Origin: Seminavis robusta
Taxonomy: Eukaryota; Bacillariophyta; Bacillariophyceae; Naviculales; Naviculaceae
NCBI GenBank assembly: GCA_903772945.1
Contig: CAICTM010001100.1
Coordinates: 1-37,184, forward strand
Direction of reading: 5' to 3'
DNA: 37,184 bases
The notes beneath the pieces are model-generated. The model was not told the DNA's origin and ran no database searches. It worked only from the letters and a program-made list of their open reading frames with translations. Positions 8,478 to 18,383 of the stretch are shown piece by piece (within the stretch, counting starts at the first letter, position 1; every line of letters starts with the position of its first letter). The translations under genes were made by a program, and so were the position numbers.

Positions 8478-9362
8478 CTAGCGGTTATCACCATTGCGGC
8501 GAATGGACTTGGTCGTACCAGCAGGTGCCACTGGAATTTGGATTGGATCGTCGTTGCTGCCGAATTGGATTTCCACGTAAATGACATCTTCCACTGCGGA
8601 CTGGTCGTCACTTGCCATCTCGAACATGACAAGACGGTGGACTTGGTTGGGATCCTCCAATGAGAAGCAACTTGTCGTGTCGGTATCGCTGGCGGATGTT
8701 CTAGAATCACACTCAAAATAAGCCTCGCAAACATCACGTTGGCTTTCCTGGCATCCCACTCGTCCGTGATGGAAACACACCGTGCCTGCCTTGGAATAGG
8801 CAAAGACAAAGCCAGTGTCATAAGGATGCGCTCCAATAGGGACATTGGGACAAGAGGTTCCACACACAGCATCCACCTCCGTTACCATATCCTCCAGTGG
8901 AATTTCGCTCCCTGTTCCAACGAGATGTCGAAAGATGCGAAAGTTGGTTTCATCTGGAATCTGTTTGGACTTCCACTCGGAGCACTCGGGTGTGTCAGAC
9001 AGTACCACATTGCAGGACGGGGAAGCATAGCTGTCGGGCGTAAAGACAGTAAAAGTTCTTTGGTGCTCACAGAATCGATAGGTAACGGTTGGGTTGGCCA
9101 ATTCTTCACCGTAGTAGACGGATGTGAACCAAATATCCGAGTCATACTGGGAGTTGGGCGTGTACGGATCCAAGTGGTTGTCAGGTTTGGCTGTCCCAAT
9201 CGAAGCTTCATCCGTCAAGACGTCGAGAAAGTCTCGAAACTGGCAGGTGCAAGCTGAGCCTAAGCCTTGAGCAGATGAGAAGTTTGGTCCGAAAACCAAA
9301 AGAGCAAGCGTCACCAATAGCGGGGCAACACTCTTTGCGAGGGTGTTTATCATGGTCAACAT
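8478..9362 (-). CDS. Secreted cysteine-rich protein of unknown function
   Basis: A single uninterrupted frame begins at ATG 9362, or at ATG 9353, which gives an equally good signal peptide. The N-terminus is a classic secretory signal: a hydrophobic run LLVTLALLVF and a likely cleavage at SSAQ-G, near residue 31. The mature part, about 260 residues, has 12 cysteines, an even number that suits disulfides, including CTC, CGTSC and CEAYFEC. It has no further membrane segment, and a short basic C-terminus. The predicted location is extracellular or in the secretory pathway. I recognise no family. The gene shares strand with the receptor downstream, but 1.3 kb separates them and nothing shows a functional link. 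Confidence 0.7.
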   Translation of the reverse strand: MLTMINTLAKSVAPLLVTLALLVFGPNFSSAQGLGSACTCQFRDFLDVLTDEASIGTAKPDNHLDPYTPNSQYDSDIWFTSVYYGEELANPTVTYRFCEHQRTFTVFTPDSYASPSCNVVLSDTPECSEWKSKQIPDETNFRIFRHLVGTGSEIPLEDMVTEVDAVCGTSCPNVPIGAHPYDTGFVFAYSKAGTVCFHHGRVGCQESQRDVCEAYFECDSRTSASDTDTTSCFSLEDPNQVHRLVMFEMASDDQSAVEDVIYVEIQFGSNDDPIQIPVAPAGTTKSIRRNGDNR

Positions 9363-9365
9363 CAA

Positions 9366-9792
9366 ACAAGGAAGCAGAAATGGAGACCTGATGTGCGGCG
9401 CTAGCTAGCTACTGCAAAGTGCAAAGTGCGAAACATTTCTTGGAAGATCTTTGCTTTCCTAGCTAGCTATGACTGTAGAGCTTCCATATACGGTACCCAT
9501 TACCGACAGTGTTGGCATAGAGCTTTGGCCCCGCCGGAAGATTCTCAAATCGATGGATTCAAATTCGGCTATTCGAAACCGCCGAATTGTGTGGATCCGT
9601 TATTTTGTTTGCACTGTCGCTACTAGCTAGCTAGCTAGCTAGCTAGCTAGCTAGCTAGCTACCTGTAGAGCTAGAAGTTCGTGTGCCGTGCCTGACCTTG
9701 TCATTGTCAAGAAGCAATTCAAAAGCCGTAGCTTGGATACAGTAGCCAGTACCTGGTAGCCAGTACCGGTACCAAAGTACCAAACTAAAACC
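9366..9792. other. Intergenic stretch between divergent genes, rich in CTAG and GGTACC motifs
   Basis: This short divergent promoter region separates the minus-strand secreted protein from the plus-strand F-box gene. It holds CTAGCTAG runs (about 9399-9410, 9458-9468 and the long tract at 9623-9661) and a GTACC/GGTACC palindrome cluster at 9742-9783. No gene is evident. Confidence 0.5.
9623..9661. repeat. (CTAG)n self-complementary microsatellite
   Basis: An uninterrupted run of CTAG units, nearly ten (39 bp), reads the same on both strands and can fold on itself. Shorter CTAGCTAG runs occur in many intergenic spaces of this window, for example at about 14948, 15168, 17246, 20882, 26430-26490 and 33632. 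Confidence 0.9.
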
Positions 9793-11190
9793 ATGGCCAA
9801 ATCATCCAAAGTAGCTGCACGAAAGGCTACTGCTTTACGTCAAAAGCCATTAGTGGGCCAGGCAATCCTGCTGAAGGGTGGGACAGGTGCCAAGCGACTC
9901 TACAACAAGAAAAAGGCATTTGTTGTCCACTATGCAGAGCGAGGATGTTGGATGACAGTGCGGCTTGATCAGGACGAGGAAGCATGTGGTACTACAAACA
10001 TGACAACCGATATCAAGTGGCGAAAAGGAGGATTTGAGCATCCACCCAGTGAAACAGATCCGCTCAAGGTTCTAGATGAGGAAACTTTGAAGCTGGTCTT
10101 TTCTTTTCTCTTGAAAGCTCCTAACAACGACGAAAGAGGGAATCACAATGTTTGGCTTCGAAACCAGGCAGGAAGTATCCGTGGTCATGTTCGAGCCGTC
10201 AGCCAGAAGTGGAAGAACTCGATTGATATGATTCTTTCGGATGTAATTGGTCCTGTACAGGTTGATTTTGGCAATTGTCCTACACATGCAGTTCCTACTC
10301 TTGGAAGTATGATGAAGAAACACAGAATTAAGATACAAACCCTGAATTTGGGCTATGCATCCTTGGCAGACTTTCCATTCCTTATTGAGCTCATCCGAGA
10401 TTGTGACACAAGACATGCGACAAAATTGATTGCCAACCGTGTCAATATGCTCAGAGTAGAGGAATCAAGCTGGCCACAATACACACCATTGCAGGCCAGA
10501 GTGGTTGACCTAGATGCCACGGACAACGTGGAGGCTGTACGCCTCCAACATGCACAAAAGGAACTGTTCAAGGCAATTGGGGAGAACTGCCCAAAGCTTA
10601 GAGAGTTGTCCGTTGCTGTCACTTTGCCAGCCAACAGTCTCAATTACACTGGCTACATTGATGGCTCTTTGTTTTCGCTGGCATCAATTGAATCTTTGGA
10701 AGTCTCTTTGGGATATTGTGGAAAGAAACTTGGATTGGAGATGCAGGTAGATTCCAACGTGGTCACAAAACTCATCCAAAAACTCCCCAGTCTCCGTTGT
10801 TTGAAATTGGCATCTTCAACCAGAGAAGGAGCCAATGGATGGCGCTTTCACATTCAGTCGCCATCCTTAGAAACGCTTGTCGCCGAAAACATCCCCAAAA
10901 GGATGTGGGTAACTTGTGCTTGCCCTCAACTCCAAACTTTTGAATCTTCGGGCGGCTCCTATGCTCCACATGGCGGGATCTTGCCAGTTCTCACACAGGA
11001 TCAATACGAAAGCATGACAAGCAATGCTGGTCATGTTTTGCTTTCAGCCGGAGCCTTTTCCTTCCCTCATTTGAGCGTCCCGGATACATGTGAAGTAAAA
11101 CTGGCCGGGGATTGTTTTCGGAAGGGTTTTTTCACATTGTACTCGAACCGCCTGGCAGATATTCAAAGTGCTCGATTCAATCCAGTGTAG
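9793..11190 (+). CDS. F-box-like protein with leucine-rich C-terminal half
   Basis: A single-exon ORF of 465 residues starts in a good context (ACCATGGCC). Residues about 20-60 form a small beta-rich segment (VGQAILLKGGTGAKRLYNKK, then CWMTVRLD). This resembles the short 'nucleotide/LRR-linker' domains common in diatom proteins. Residues about 95-145 fit an F-box pattern: LDEETLKLVFSFLL, then VRAVSQKWKNSID. The rest has irregular leucine-rich segments, such as LRELSVAVTLP, IESLEVSLG and LPSLRCLKLASS. F-box proteins usually recruit substrates to SCF ubiquitin ligases in the cytosol or nucleus. The F-box and LRR calls rest on pattern only; the LRRs are too degenerate to count reliably. Confidence 0.6.
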   Translation: MAKSSKVAARKATALRQKPLVGQAILLKGGTGAKRLYNKKKAFVVHYAERGCWMTVRLDQDEEACGTTNMTTDIKWRKGGFEHPPSETDPLKVLDEETLKLVFSFLLKAPNNDERGNHNVWLRNQAGSIRGHVRAVSQKWKNSIDMILSDVIGPVQVDFGNCPTHAVPTLGSMMKKHRIKIQTLNLGYASLADFPFLIELIRDCDTRHATKLIANRVNMLRVEESSWPQYTPLQARVVDLDATDNVEAVRLQHAQKELFKAIGENCPKLRELSVAVTLPANSLNYTGYIDGSLFSLASIESLEVSLGYCGKKLGLEMQVDSNVVTKLIQKLPSLRCLKLASSTREGANGWRFHIQSPSLETLVAENIPKRMWVTCACPQLQTFESSGGSYAPHGGILPVLTQDQYESMTSNAGHVLLSAGAFSFPHLSVPDTCEVKLAGDCFRKGFFTLYSNRLADIQSARFNPV

Positions 11191-11408
11191 AAGCAGCGCA
11201 GATGAAGCAAAGGATACCGGTACCTCTCAAGCACTGTTTTATGCGGGCTGGTCAACAAACAGACTCAGTAAATCTCGCCACGTTGTGCCTGCTGGACATT
11301 CGCTCATCCCGGCTTACAAGCTGTACTTTTAAACCTTCTAGGCAATACTAGTATCTTTAACCAAACCTTGAAAGTTATTCCCTACTCTTAGTAACTTGCT
11401 CTACAGAT

Positions 11409-14400
11409 TCAGGCCAACCCAACTTTGTCGGCCATTTCTTCCCTCACTGGAGCTCTGGGCTGCCGCTGCTCCAGTACTGTATCAGGTTCTATCAATGTAC
11501 GGAAACGTTCCATGAGCTCGCGCCTTACAGTGTTTCGGCTGCGATCCAAGTACTCTCTGACAATTAGGCATGTCCCGGCATTTTCAAACTGAAGTATCAT
11601 GTTTCCTAGCAAAACAATGAACAGCAGCTGTGTGAGCAAAACATCCACGATGCCCAGCAGGTAATTGCATTTACCAGGGATTGTGCAAGTCGACATGTAC
11701 CATTCTTTATCAAACACCCCACGTCTTGATGGCGGACTGCCAAATGCAACCACTGCCCATCGGAAGCCGCAGCAATCACCTTTTGCAATCCCACACGGCA
11801 CAAAATGCCACCCAGTGAAACTCCACGTTCTCGGACAACATAGAAGTCAGTAGGGTCAACTACAAGAGACAATTTGGATGTCTCTGGTGGCGCAGTAGGC
11901 ATCGCACCGGACACAGTGGCAGTGGAGAGGAAACAAGAAAATGTCATTCGTCCTCGGAGGTCAAGATCCATGCGAGCATCTGGACGACTCCCGAGACCAC
12001 CGAACGTCAACGCAAACTCATCGGCAACATCCAACATGTCCATTGCCAGATCTGCACTCGACCTGTCATTGCCATTCGACCTTTCGGTACCACCTCGGGC
12101 TTGTCGCTTGGCATGATGATTGTCGAGTTTTTCGGAAAATGCCACCAGCGTCTTGCACAATGCACGAAAGTGAATAGCCGATTCAATGTGAAACCTCGCT
12201 TCTTCCACATCGGTATAGTTGAGAAAGCGAAACTTGCGGACTAAAAGTTCGGCGGATTCAGCGAGCACAGGGCATCCCATTTGTGACAAGTGGCAGGCAT
12301 AAGTAGCTGTTGGTTGGGATCCAAACGTCAATCGTTCAGAGGACGACGCTACTTTTTTGTAACGATTGCAAATTGCAAACTCTGCCAATTCCAGAAAGAT
12401 ATCTGAAACCTCCAAGGTTCTTTGTGATTCAAGAGCTTCCTTACAATAGGTTGCCTTTGTTTGGAAGATAGCCTGCCATAGCGGCATAGAAGCGAGTTGA
12501 AAAGGTCCGACTTCAACGCCATTGTCGGTCACACTCAGGGCGCACTTGTGCAAAAGTGACAAAGCGATGGATCCGGCACATTCGAGGCAAGTTTTGGATA
12601 CAGATGACAACATTGACTTGGGCATTTCGAGCAAAAAGTGTGTCAGCGCATGCTCAACTTCTGTTGGTTGGTACCAGCAACTGTCTTCTGCCGTGCCGAC
12701 AGCTTCAGTTTTCTCTTCCTTGTCCGTATCTGCTCCATCAGGATGGTCCTTTTTCCTGCGAGGAACGATTTCGAGAATCTGTAGGGTTTCCATGTCAAAT
12801 GCCTCCGACTCAAGCACACTTTCAACAACGATTGCGGCAACCGAAAATCTCCATTCTCCAAACTGAGCTCCAACACGGAGTGCGGAAAAAGAGTGATTCA
12901 ATCAATGAAGAAACATGAGGATGGAAGCAAAAGACATGTAACCACGCCAGTGCTCCAGAACACAACAACTTACATCGCCTCTCAACGTCTGTAGCAGCGA
13001 CCTACGAAAAGGGTTGTCTAGCAACGTGTCATTCTTTGCTCCCTTTCCTTGAGCAATGGCATCCAACGCAGGCACAAAAACGTAGTCTTCTTCGTTCACA
13101 GGACCGAACGCTAACTTGCCTTGTCTATCACTGTGATTGACCAGGAGCGGGGTAGACTTGGGATGGAATAAAGCCACAGCTAGCATTCGCAGGAAAGGTA
13201 GGTAGTCCACGTGGTGAAATAGTTGCGCTAAGAACATGCAGGACACCTGCGCCAGACATTCTCGTTGCGGGGTCACATCCAGATCGCAGAGCCCGACACT
13301 GATAAACGCTCGTTCCCTCGGAGGCTCCAAGTTTTGCAATACCACGCTGACGACTCTGCGCATTAACAGCTCACAGAGTCGTACATTGAGGCCAGGAATT
13401 CCACAGCTAAAGACATCATTCAACACATGGATCTGATCATGCAATGCCAACAACTGTGCCTCCACAGCACTATTGCGAAGAGGATCAACAACGGGGCCAG
13501 TTGTTAAGTCAGCAATGCGATAGTACCGGTTGAGCAAAAGCTGGCAAAAGTGATTGGACAGCTTCCGGAGCTCCGGTATGGCGGATGATACCCAGGCTTG
13601 AACTTGTGGGGTTGTGATCTTCATGGTGTTGACAATGATACTCAAGCAGTTGATGTGGACAAACGAATCAGTCTGAGCATATGCACTAGTTCCAATTTCC
13701 AGAGCTGCATGAAACAGTGGGAAAGTGTCCCTTCGCGTGAAAAAAGGAAACAGATCAGGTGTTCCAGCGAGCTGAAGCCCCATGTTCTTGAGCACGTCGA
13801 CGAAGGGATGCACTAGCTTTTCCAAAGCCGGATCAGTCCACTGATGCAGAGGTAGCATGCATGAAATCAAGTCGTTGATGGCGTTTTGAGAAAGGATGTA
13901 GAAGAGGGTGTGCGGATTCCTTCCACCGGAGGCAACCAACAGGGACACCGTCTGCATTACTTGTGCCTTGACCAATGGACTCCAAACAACGCCATGCCTT
14001 GCCGATGCAGCTTTTGCTTGATTACCAGGATTCTGTTTGGCAATGTCTACCAAGAGGGAAAGCATGTTCTTCTCACAAAAGTACTCAAAGCAGGATGTAA
14101 GGTTTTCCATCCTGTTACCATTGTTGGTGCTATTAGTGGAAACAGTGTTCCCGCCGTTTACCACCACTTCACCAATTTCTCGGATAATGGCTACAACTCT
14201 TCGTTCAATTCGTTTGGCTGCATTTAAAGCCATCACAGAGTCATCGTCCCTGAGAGCTGCAGCACCGCCATTGTCCCCTTCCTTGTCAGGTGCTTTGGTT
14301 GCGGCTAAGAATCGAAAGGCTAAATCTAGTCCTTTCCGACTATTAAGTCTGATGACAGGGCTGGTTCGACGCCTGTGTCTGCCAATGATTGGTAGAGTGG

Positions 14401-14683
14401 CCAAACTTCGCCTTAACCCATGAAGTGATAGTGGATTGTCATTGTTGTTACCCTTGATGACGTCTTCCCATTCGTCTTCTACGCGGCCACGACGACTGAG
14501 ATCTTCTCTCGAGACATCAATCGCATACAAGAGGTCCGAATAAAGACACTTGAGCCGCTCAGGAGTGTATCTGTTGCGGTTTGTCCCCAGAAAGCTTGGC
14601 ATGGTAATATTAAGGAGCTGTGCCATTGTCATCTCGCAGCATTCATCGTGGGATAAAAGGAGATGAAAAATGAGTTTGGACAT
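11409..14683 (-). CDS. CLEC16A/Ema/GOP-1 family protein (FPL domain)
   Basis: My exon model is 14683-12974, 12862-11675 and 11627-11409, about 1038 residues (human CLEC16A has about 1050). Intron 1 (12863-12973) has a consensus GTAAGT donor. The stop codon between the two large open frames lies inside it. The N-terminal FPL region is clear: YTPERLKCLYSDLLYAI, then FEYFCEKNMLSLLV, then the hallmark FPFFTRRDTFPLFHAALE. The C-terminal part keeps the SLVVDPTDFYVV and NMILQFENAGTCLIVREYL blocks typical of the family. Family members act on endosome/lysosome trafficking, autophagy and mitophagy. The last intron is only 47 nt as modelled; an alternative acceptor at 11589-11590 gives 87 nt and removes 13 residues. 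The start could instead be ATG 14602 (MPSFLG), which matches the family's short N-terminus better. Confidence 0.85.
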
Positions 14684-15793
14684 GCTTCTATCGGATCGGA
14701 TCGTTGCGAACGGCTACGTTGCGCGCAGGAGGATCCAAGGGGAATCCATTCAATCAACTAAAAGCCATTAGAGCTACCAATGCAAGCCAGTTGGCTTGGT
14801 GAAGCTCGACGAAATCCACGGTTTGTGGTCCGTCTGGCCTTGGGCTCAATGTGCAAACACTAGACTATGATACCGGTACATGTACTGGCTAGCTAGTACC
14901 GATAGCTACATGTAGCATCCGCAAGGTCAATCAACTACCGTACTCTAGCTAGCTAGCAAAGAGATGAACTAATCTGAGATGATAAATTCCTTTTCGAGGA
15001 GTTCGCCTCCGTTGCATGCTCTGCTGGATTGAAAAACTTAGCTTTACATTACTACAAGGTTGCATAGAATCCTACAAGCTTTCTTCAGAGCCGAAGAATC
15101 GCGGCACGGCAGCCATACAGCTATTGAAGGAAATGCACAGCTTTGTCTCGTTTCCCTTTCTTCAGCTCTAGCTAGCTAGAAGTTTTAATTAAAAAGCATT
15201 CACAGAGCTTGATGAAGCTAGCCCAGACACCTGATGATGCAGCTGCGATCCCATCACAATGTAAGCATCTTGACTGGATTCAATCCTACCGGTACCGGTA
15301 CAGCGGTACCCACTGTGAAAGCGGGATCTGATTGCTCTTTGCGGAGTATGCACAGCATCCATGATACGGATGTCATGCCGACTTCAAGGTGAGTCGGCGG
15401 GGCCAAAAATCGTTCCGATACTCTGTCCGAGAGAGAGAAACGAGCAAGAGCGTCACAGCGCTCGCCGTGGAGGGCTCGTGATATCGAGTGTCTGGTGTGC
15501 CACGTAACCAAAGCCCAGCCCAGTAATGCTGGCTTGCCACCTCACCAACAAACATCAAGGAGGTTTCTCCTTCATGACTCGAATTGGTTGCGGCAAGCTG
15601 GAGTTGAACAGCTCTTCAAATTGGCAACGTGTAGGCACAGGTGGTCTAAGTGAGTGGTAGCACCCATCAAGTAAGTCTGGCAAGGTGCTGATCGTTTCTT
15701 GCATCGACCTTTCGACATTCTTCCGCGACCCGAGGCGATCACAATCCGATAGAGAAGTCGTTTGTGAGAGTGATATCAGCAACACGCCCATCA
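14684..15793. other. 1.1 kb intergenic region, no gene seen
   Basis: This is the space between the divergently transcribed CLEC16A homologue and FIT-like gene. It contains several CTAGCTAG runs and the palindromes GATACCGGTACATGTAC (14869-14885) and CCTACCGGTACCGGTACAG (about 15286-15304). Short ORFs on both strands lack protein character. It probably holds both promoters. Confidence 0.5.
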
Positions 15794-17003
15794 ATGTGCA
15801 AAAAGGCAACAACAGTAGTAGAAGCCCGTAGTGGTGAGCAAGCCATTGCTGCTGAGCTAGACATATCTATAATAGTAGCGTCGCTGCAAACGAAAGCATT
15901 GTGTATGCTTCCGCTTACTACAAGACGAATTTCAAGAAGTGTTTCCCCTCAGCGATACTCGAGTTGGAAAATGTCCCTCATGCAAAAGGCGTGGGCCGCC
16001 CACTTTTGTGTCACCCTGGCTGTGCTTGCCTACGGATCTCTGAATAATCACCAAAGGTAGGTTAATTACCATTATCTTGATGGTGATGGCTAGTTGATGG
16101 CATGAATGAAGCTGTTTTGCTCACAATTCAACTTCAAACTTTCTCTTCAATGTGACTAACAGAAAGTACATGTCAGTGGACCCAACCAATGTCCCTGGTC
16201 AGTGTTTCAGAGCCTTTGTAGATGTATTATCCAACTCCGAGACCGACGAGGATGCTCTAATCTGCTGTCCCATGGGCTACGAACGAAAGGGGCTGCTTGG
16301 GATTTGCGACAAGACACCAGCGTTTCTACCCTTTGCGAGGAGACTATCTCAGTTTCCGGAAGCGTGGTTGCTACCCATCTTTCCCTTTCTGCTCAGAGGC
16401 TTGCTGAGGCTTTATCAGTTCTCCCAAAGCACACTACCAGCATCCGTAGACTTTTCCGTGTCTGGCCTGATTCAATCCACTACACTGAGAAGACTGATCA
16501 TGGCCTTTGCTTGCCTGCTGTGCCGTGGGGTGGTACTCTATTCTTTCTTCAACTACCTAGAGCACCTGGTAGTGCCTACACCCTCGAATGATGAACCTTG
16601 CTGGTACCGGGATTTTCTCAAGCAATTCCAAACTCCTTGCTCTGGACGAACGTTTGACTTTTCAGATCATGTGGTACTATACTTTGCACAACTCATCCCT
16701 TGTGCCCTGGCAGAAACTTTGTATTGTGTATCCAACCCATTCTGGAAACGAGACAACCGAGTCATGCCAATGGTTTTGGTTAGTGGGATGCTATATCTGT
16801 ATTTCATTACATTTCTGGGTGCATTCAAGACATCTGCTTACTTCCACACACCAGCTGAAATCTTCACGGGGTTTGCGGTGAGCCTGATTGTACAAGTCCC
16901 ATTGTATCTGCTTCAATGCAGCAACAGCTGGGAACCTGTACGATCCTTCTTTTACCCCCCAGAAGCAACCGGCTACAACACACTACTGATACAAGCAAAT
17001 TAG
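15794..17003 (+). CDS. FIT (fat-storage-inducing transmembrane, FITM2/SCS3) family protein
   Basis: There are two exons, 15794-16056 and 16163-17003, with a GTAGGT donor and AACAG acceptor (106-nt intron). The frame is kept across it. The full model has 367 residues. Other in-frame ATGs at 15905 and 15971 give 330 and 308 residues, closer to the usual FIT length of about 260-300. Membrane segments include KAWAAHFCVTLAVLAYG, WLLPIFPFLLRGLL, LIMAFACLLCRGVVLYSFF, VVLYFAQLIPCALAE, MVLVSGMLYLYFITFLG and FTGFAVSLIVQVPLYLL. Two family landmarks carry the catalytic histidines: FDFSDHVVLYF (family D.SGH) and SAYFHTPAEIFTGF (family AVYFH...K..G). FIT proteins are ER-membrane acyl-CoA diphosphatases needed for lipid-droplet budding. 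In a diatom this would bear on triacylglycerol storage. The assignment is by motif. Confidence 0.65.
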
Positions 17004-17381
17004 GAAGTTTCATATCGGAAAAGCTCTTGCTTTGCTTCCGGATGTTTTCTAATACTTACATTGAGCTACGCTATAACTAACTGTACATGTATAATCAATT
17101 CATTTTTCCTCATGTGGCCCTGAAGCGTGCACGAAAGGGCACTCGAGCGCACCATGTAGATCATACGGTACATGTAGATCTTTAATGAACCACAAGCTAT
17201 CTATGTCACGTCGACGGTCCTCATCTCGATAAATGAACCTTGCTACTAGCTAGATCGATCGATCGTTCGTTGTACTTCGGATTTTAGGCGACGAAACATT
17301 GTGTTGCCGCAATTGTGGTGTCTTCTATTAATAAGTAGAACGTTTATCCAGCTACTAGCTAGTACTCATCTCCTGCCTTGG
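17004..17381. other. Intergenic, 3' flank of the FIT-like gene
   Basis: The stretch is AT-rich and holds CTAGCTAG and ATCGATCG runs (17244-17268 and about 17354-17362). No gene or RNA was recognised. Confidence 0.4.
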
Positions 17382-17804
17382 TCATTCCTCCTCCTTCTCC
17401 TCCACTTTCACGTCTTGTTCCTCTGTGGTTCGAGACGAATGATGATGATGATTGAGTTCCAACTGCATGTGGTTTTCGATCTCCTCGAGAAGTTGACCAC
17501 CAGACATGTGGAAAATGTGGACCAGAGGACGTTGACGTTTCGCCTGTTCCAAATCAGACATGTCGCCGCTGTAGATATTATAGTTGGTCCGGCTCAGCAG
17601 CAAAGAAACAAGGTTTTGACGCAACAATATCGCATCCATCTGGGAAGGCAAGCGTCCCGGCAGGACCAATGATTCTTCACCTTGCACTGCTTCCAGCTGT
17701 ACCTGACTTGCAAATGTTGGCATGCGTCGGCACATCTGATGCACACAAGGCACCTTGGTTGGTACGACCATATGCGCTCGTCGTTGGTACCACACGCGCA
17801 ACAT
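17382..17804 (-). CDS. Small ORF of unknown function, doubtful
   Basis: A 140-residue frame starts at ATG 17804 and ends at 17382. The second half looks protein-like, with a leucine-rich amphipathic part (MDAILLRQNLVSLLLSRTN). A His4 run follows, then an acidic/lysine tail (VKVEEKEEE). An overlapping minus frame at 17700-17850 encodes a cysteine pattern (CCACG, then CLVCIRCADAC) that could be a zinc-binding segment of another exon. I could not find splice sites that join the two. It may be a real short gene, a spliced gene I have not resolved, or noise. Confidence 0.3.
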   Translation of the reverse strand: MLRVWYQRRAHMVVPTKVPCVHQMCRRMPTFASQVQLEAVQGEESLVLPGRLPSQMDAILLRQNLVSLLLSRTNYNIYSGDMSDLEQAKRQRPLVHIFHMSGGQLLEEIENHMQLELNHHHHSSRTTEEQDVKVEEKEEE

Positions 17805-18383
17805 CTTGCTTCGATCAACCGTCCCTCAGCTGGTGCTCCAGGTATGCCTGTATGGTGCACAGCCAGATGCACAGCGAACAGCAAAGGCAGGAAGCAAGCA
17901 ATCACTTCACACCTACAATTCTTCCACTTGCTTGAATCAGAATCGAATGAGATCAGTTGAAGGAATAAACAAGGATTGCATTCATCATCATGAACAGCGA
18001 ATCGTAGGGCTTCTTGGCTTCTTGCATGGTGGAACAAAAAAATGATGCGAGCTTCACATTGATTGTCAGAACTGAGAACGCAATCAATGCCTTTGTGTCA
18101 CACACTTTGCACCAGACACACTGTGGATGGATATCGACACAGCTTTGGCTGGCTTTTATAAATCGAATTCGACAAATTTCAGATTGCATTTTGGCATTTT
18201 TTCCATTTTGCTTCCACCATCGGCGCCTTCATTCATTTCGCCCTCAAAACCTCAGTTGGCTTTGGTATTGTCGTTGTTGTTGTCGTCCGGATCCTTGCTG
18301 CGACATTCAAATTGTTCTTCTGTTTTGATCAGAGCGTCGTCGATTAGTACTCTAGAGTATAGTCAGGTACAGTAGAAATAGTC
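17805..18383. other. Intergenic, probable promoter of the NDC1-like gene
   Basis: I see no supported gene beyond the possible Cys-rich frame noted at 17700-17850. The 18100-18380 part is pyrimidine-rich on the plus strand, which suits a 5' leader for the gene starting at 18384. Confidence 0.35.

Noticed and set aside
8037..8663. Several short plus-strand ORFs upstream of and overlapping the secreted protein gene
   Set aside because: They overlap each other in different frames, are short, and partly shadow the 3' end of the minus-strand gene.
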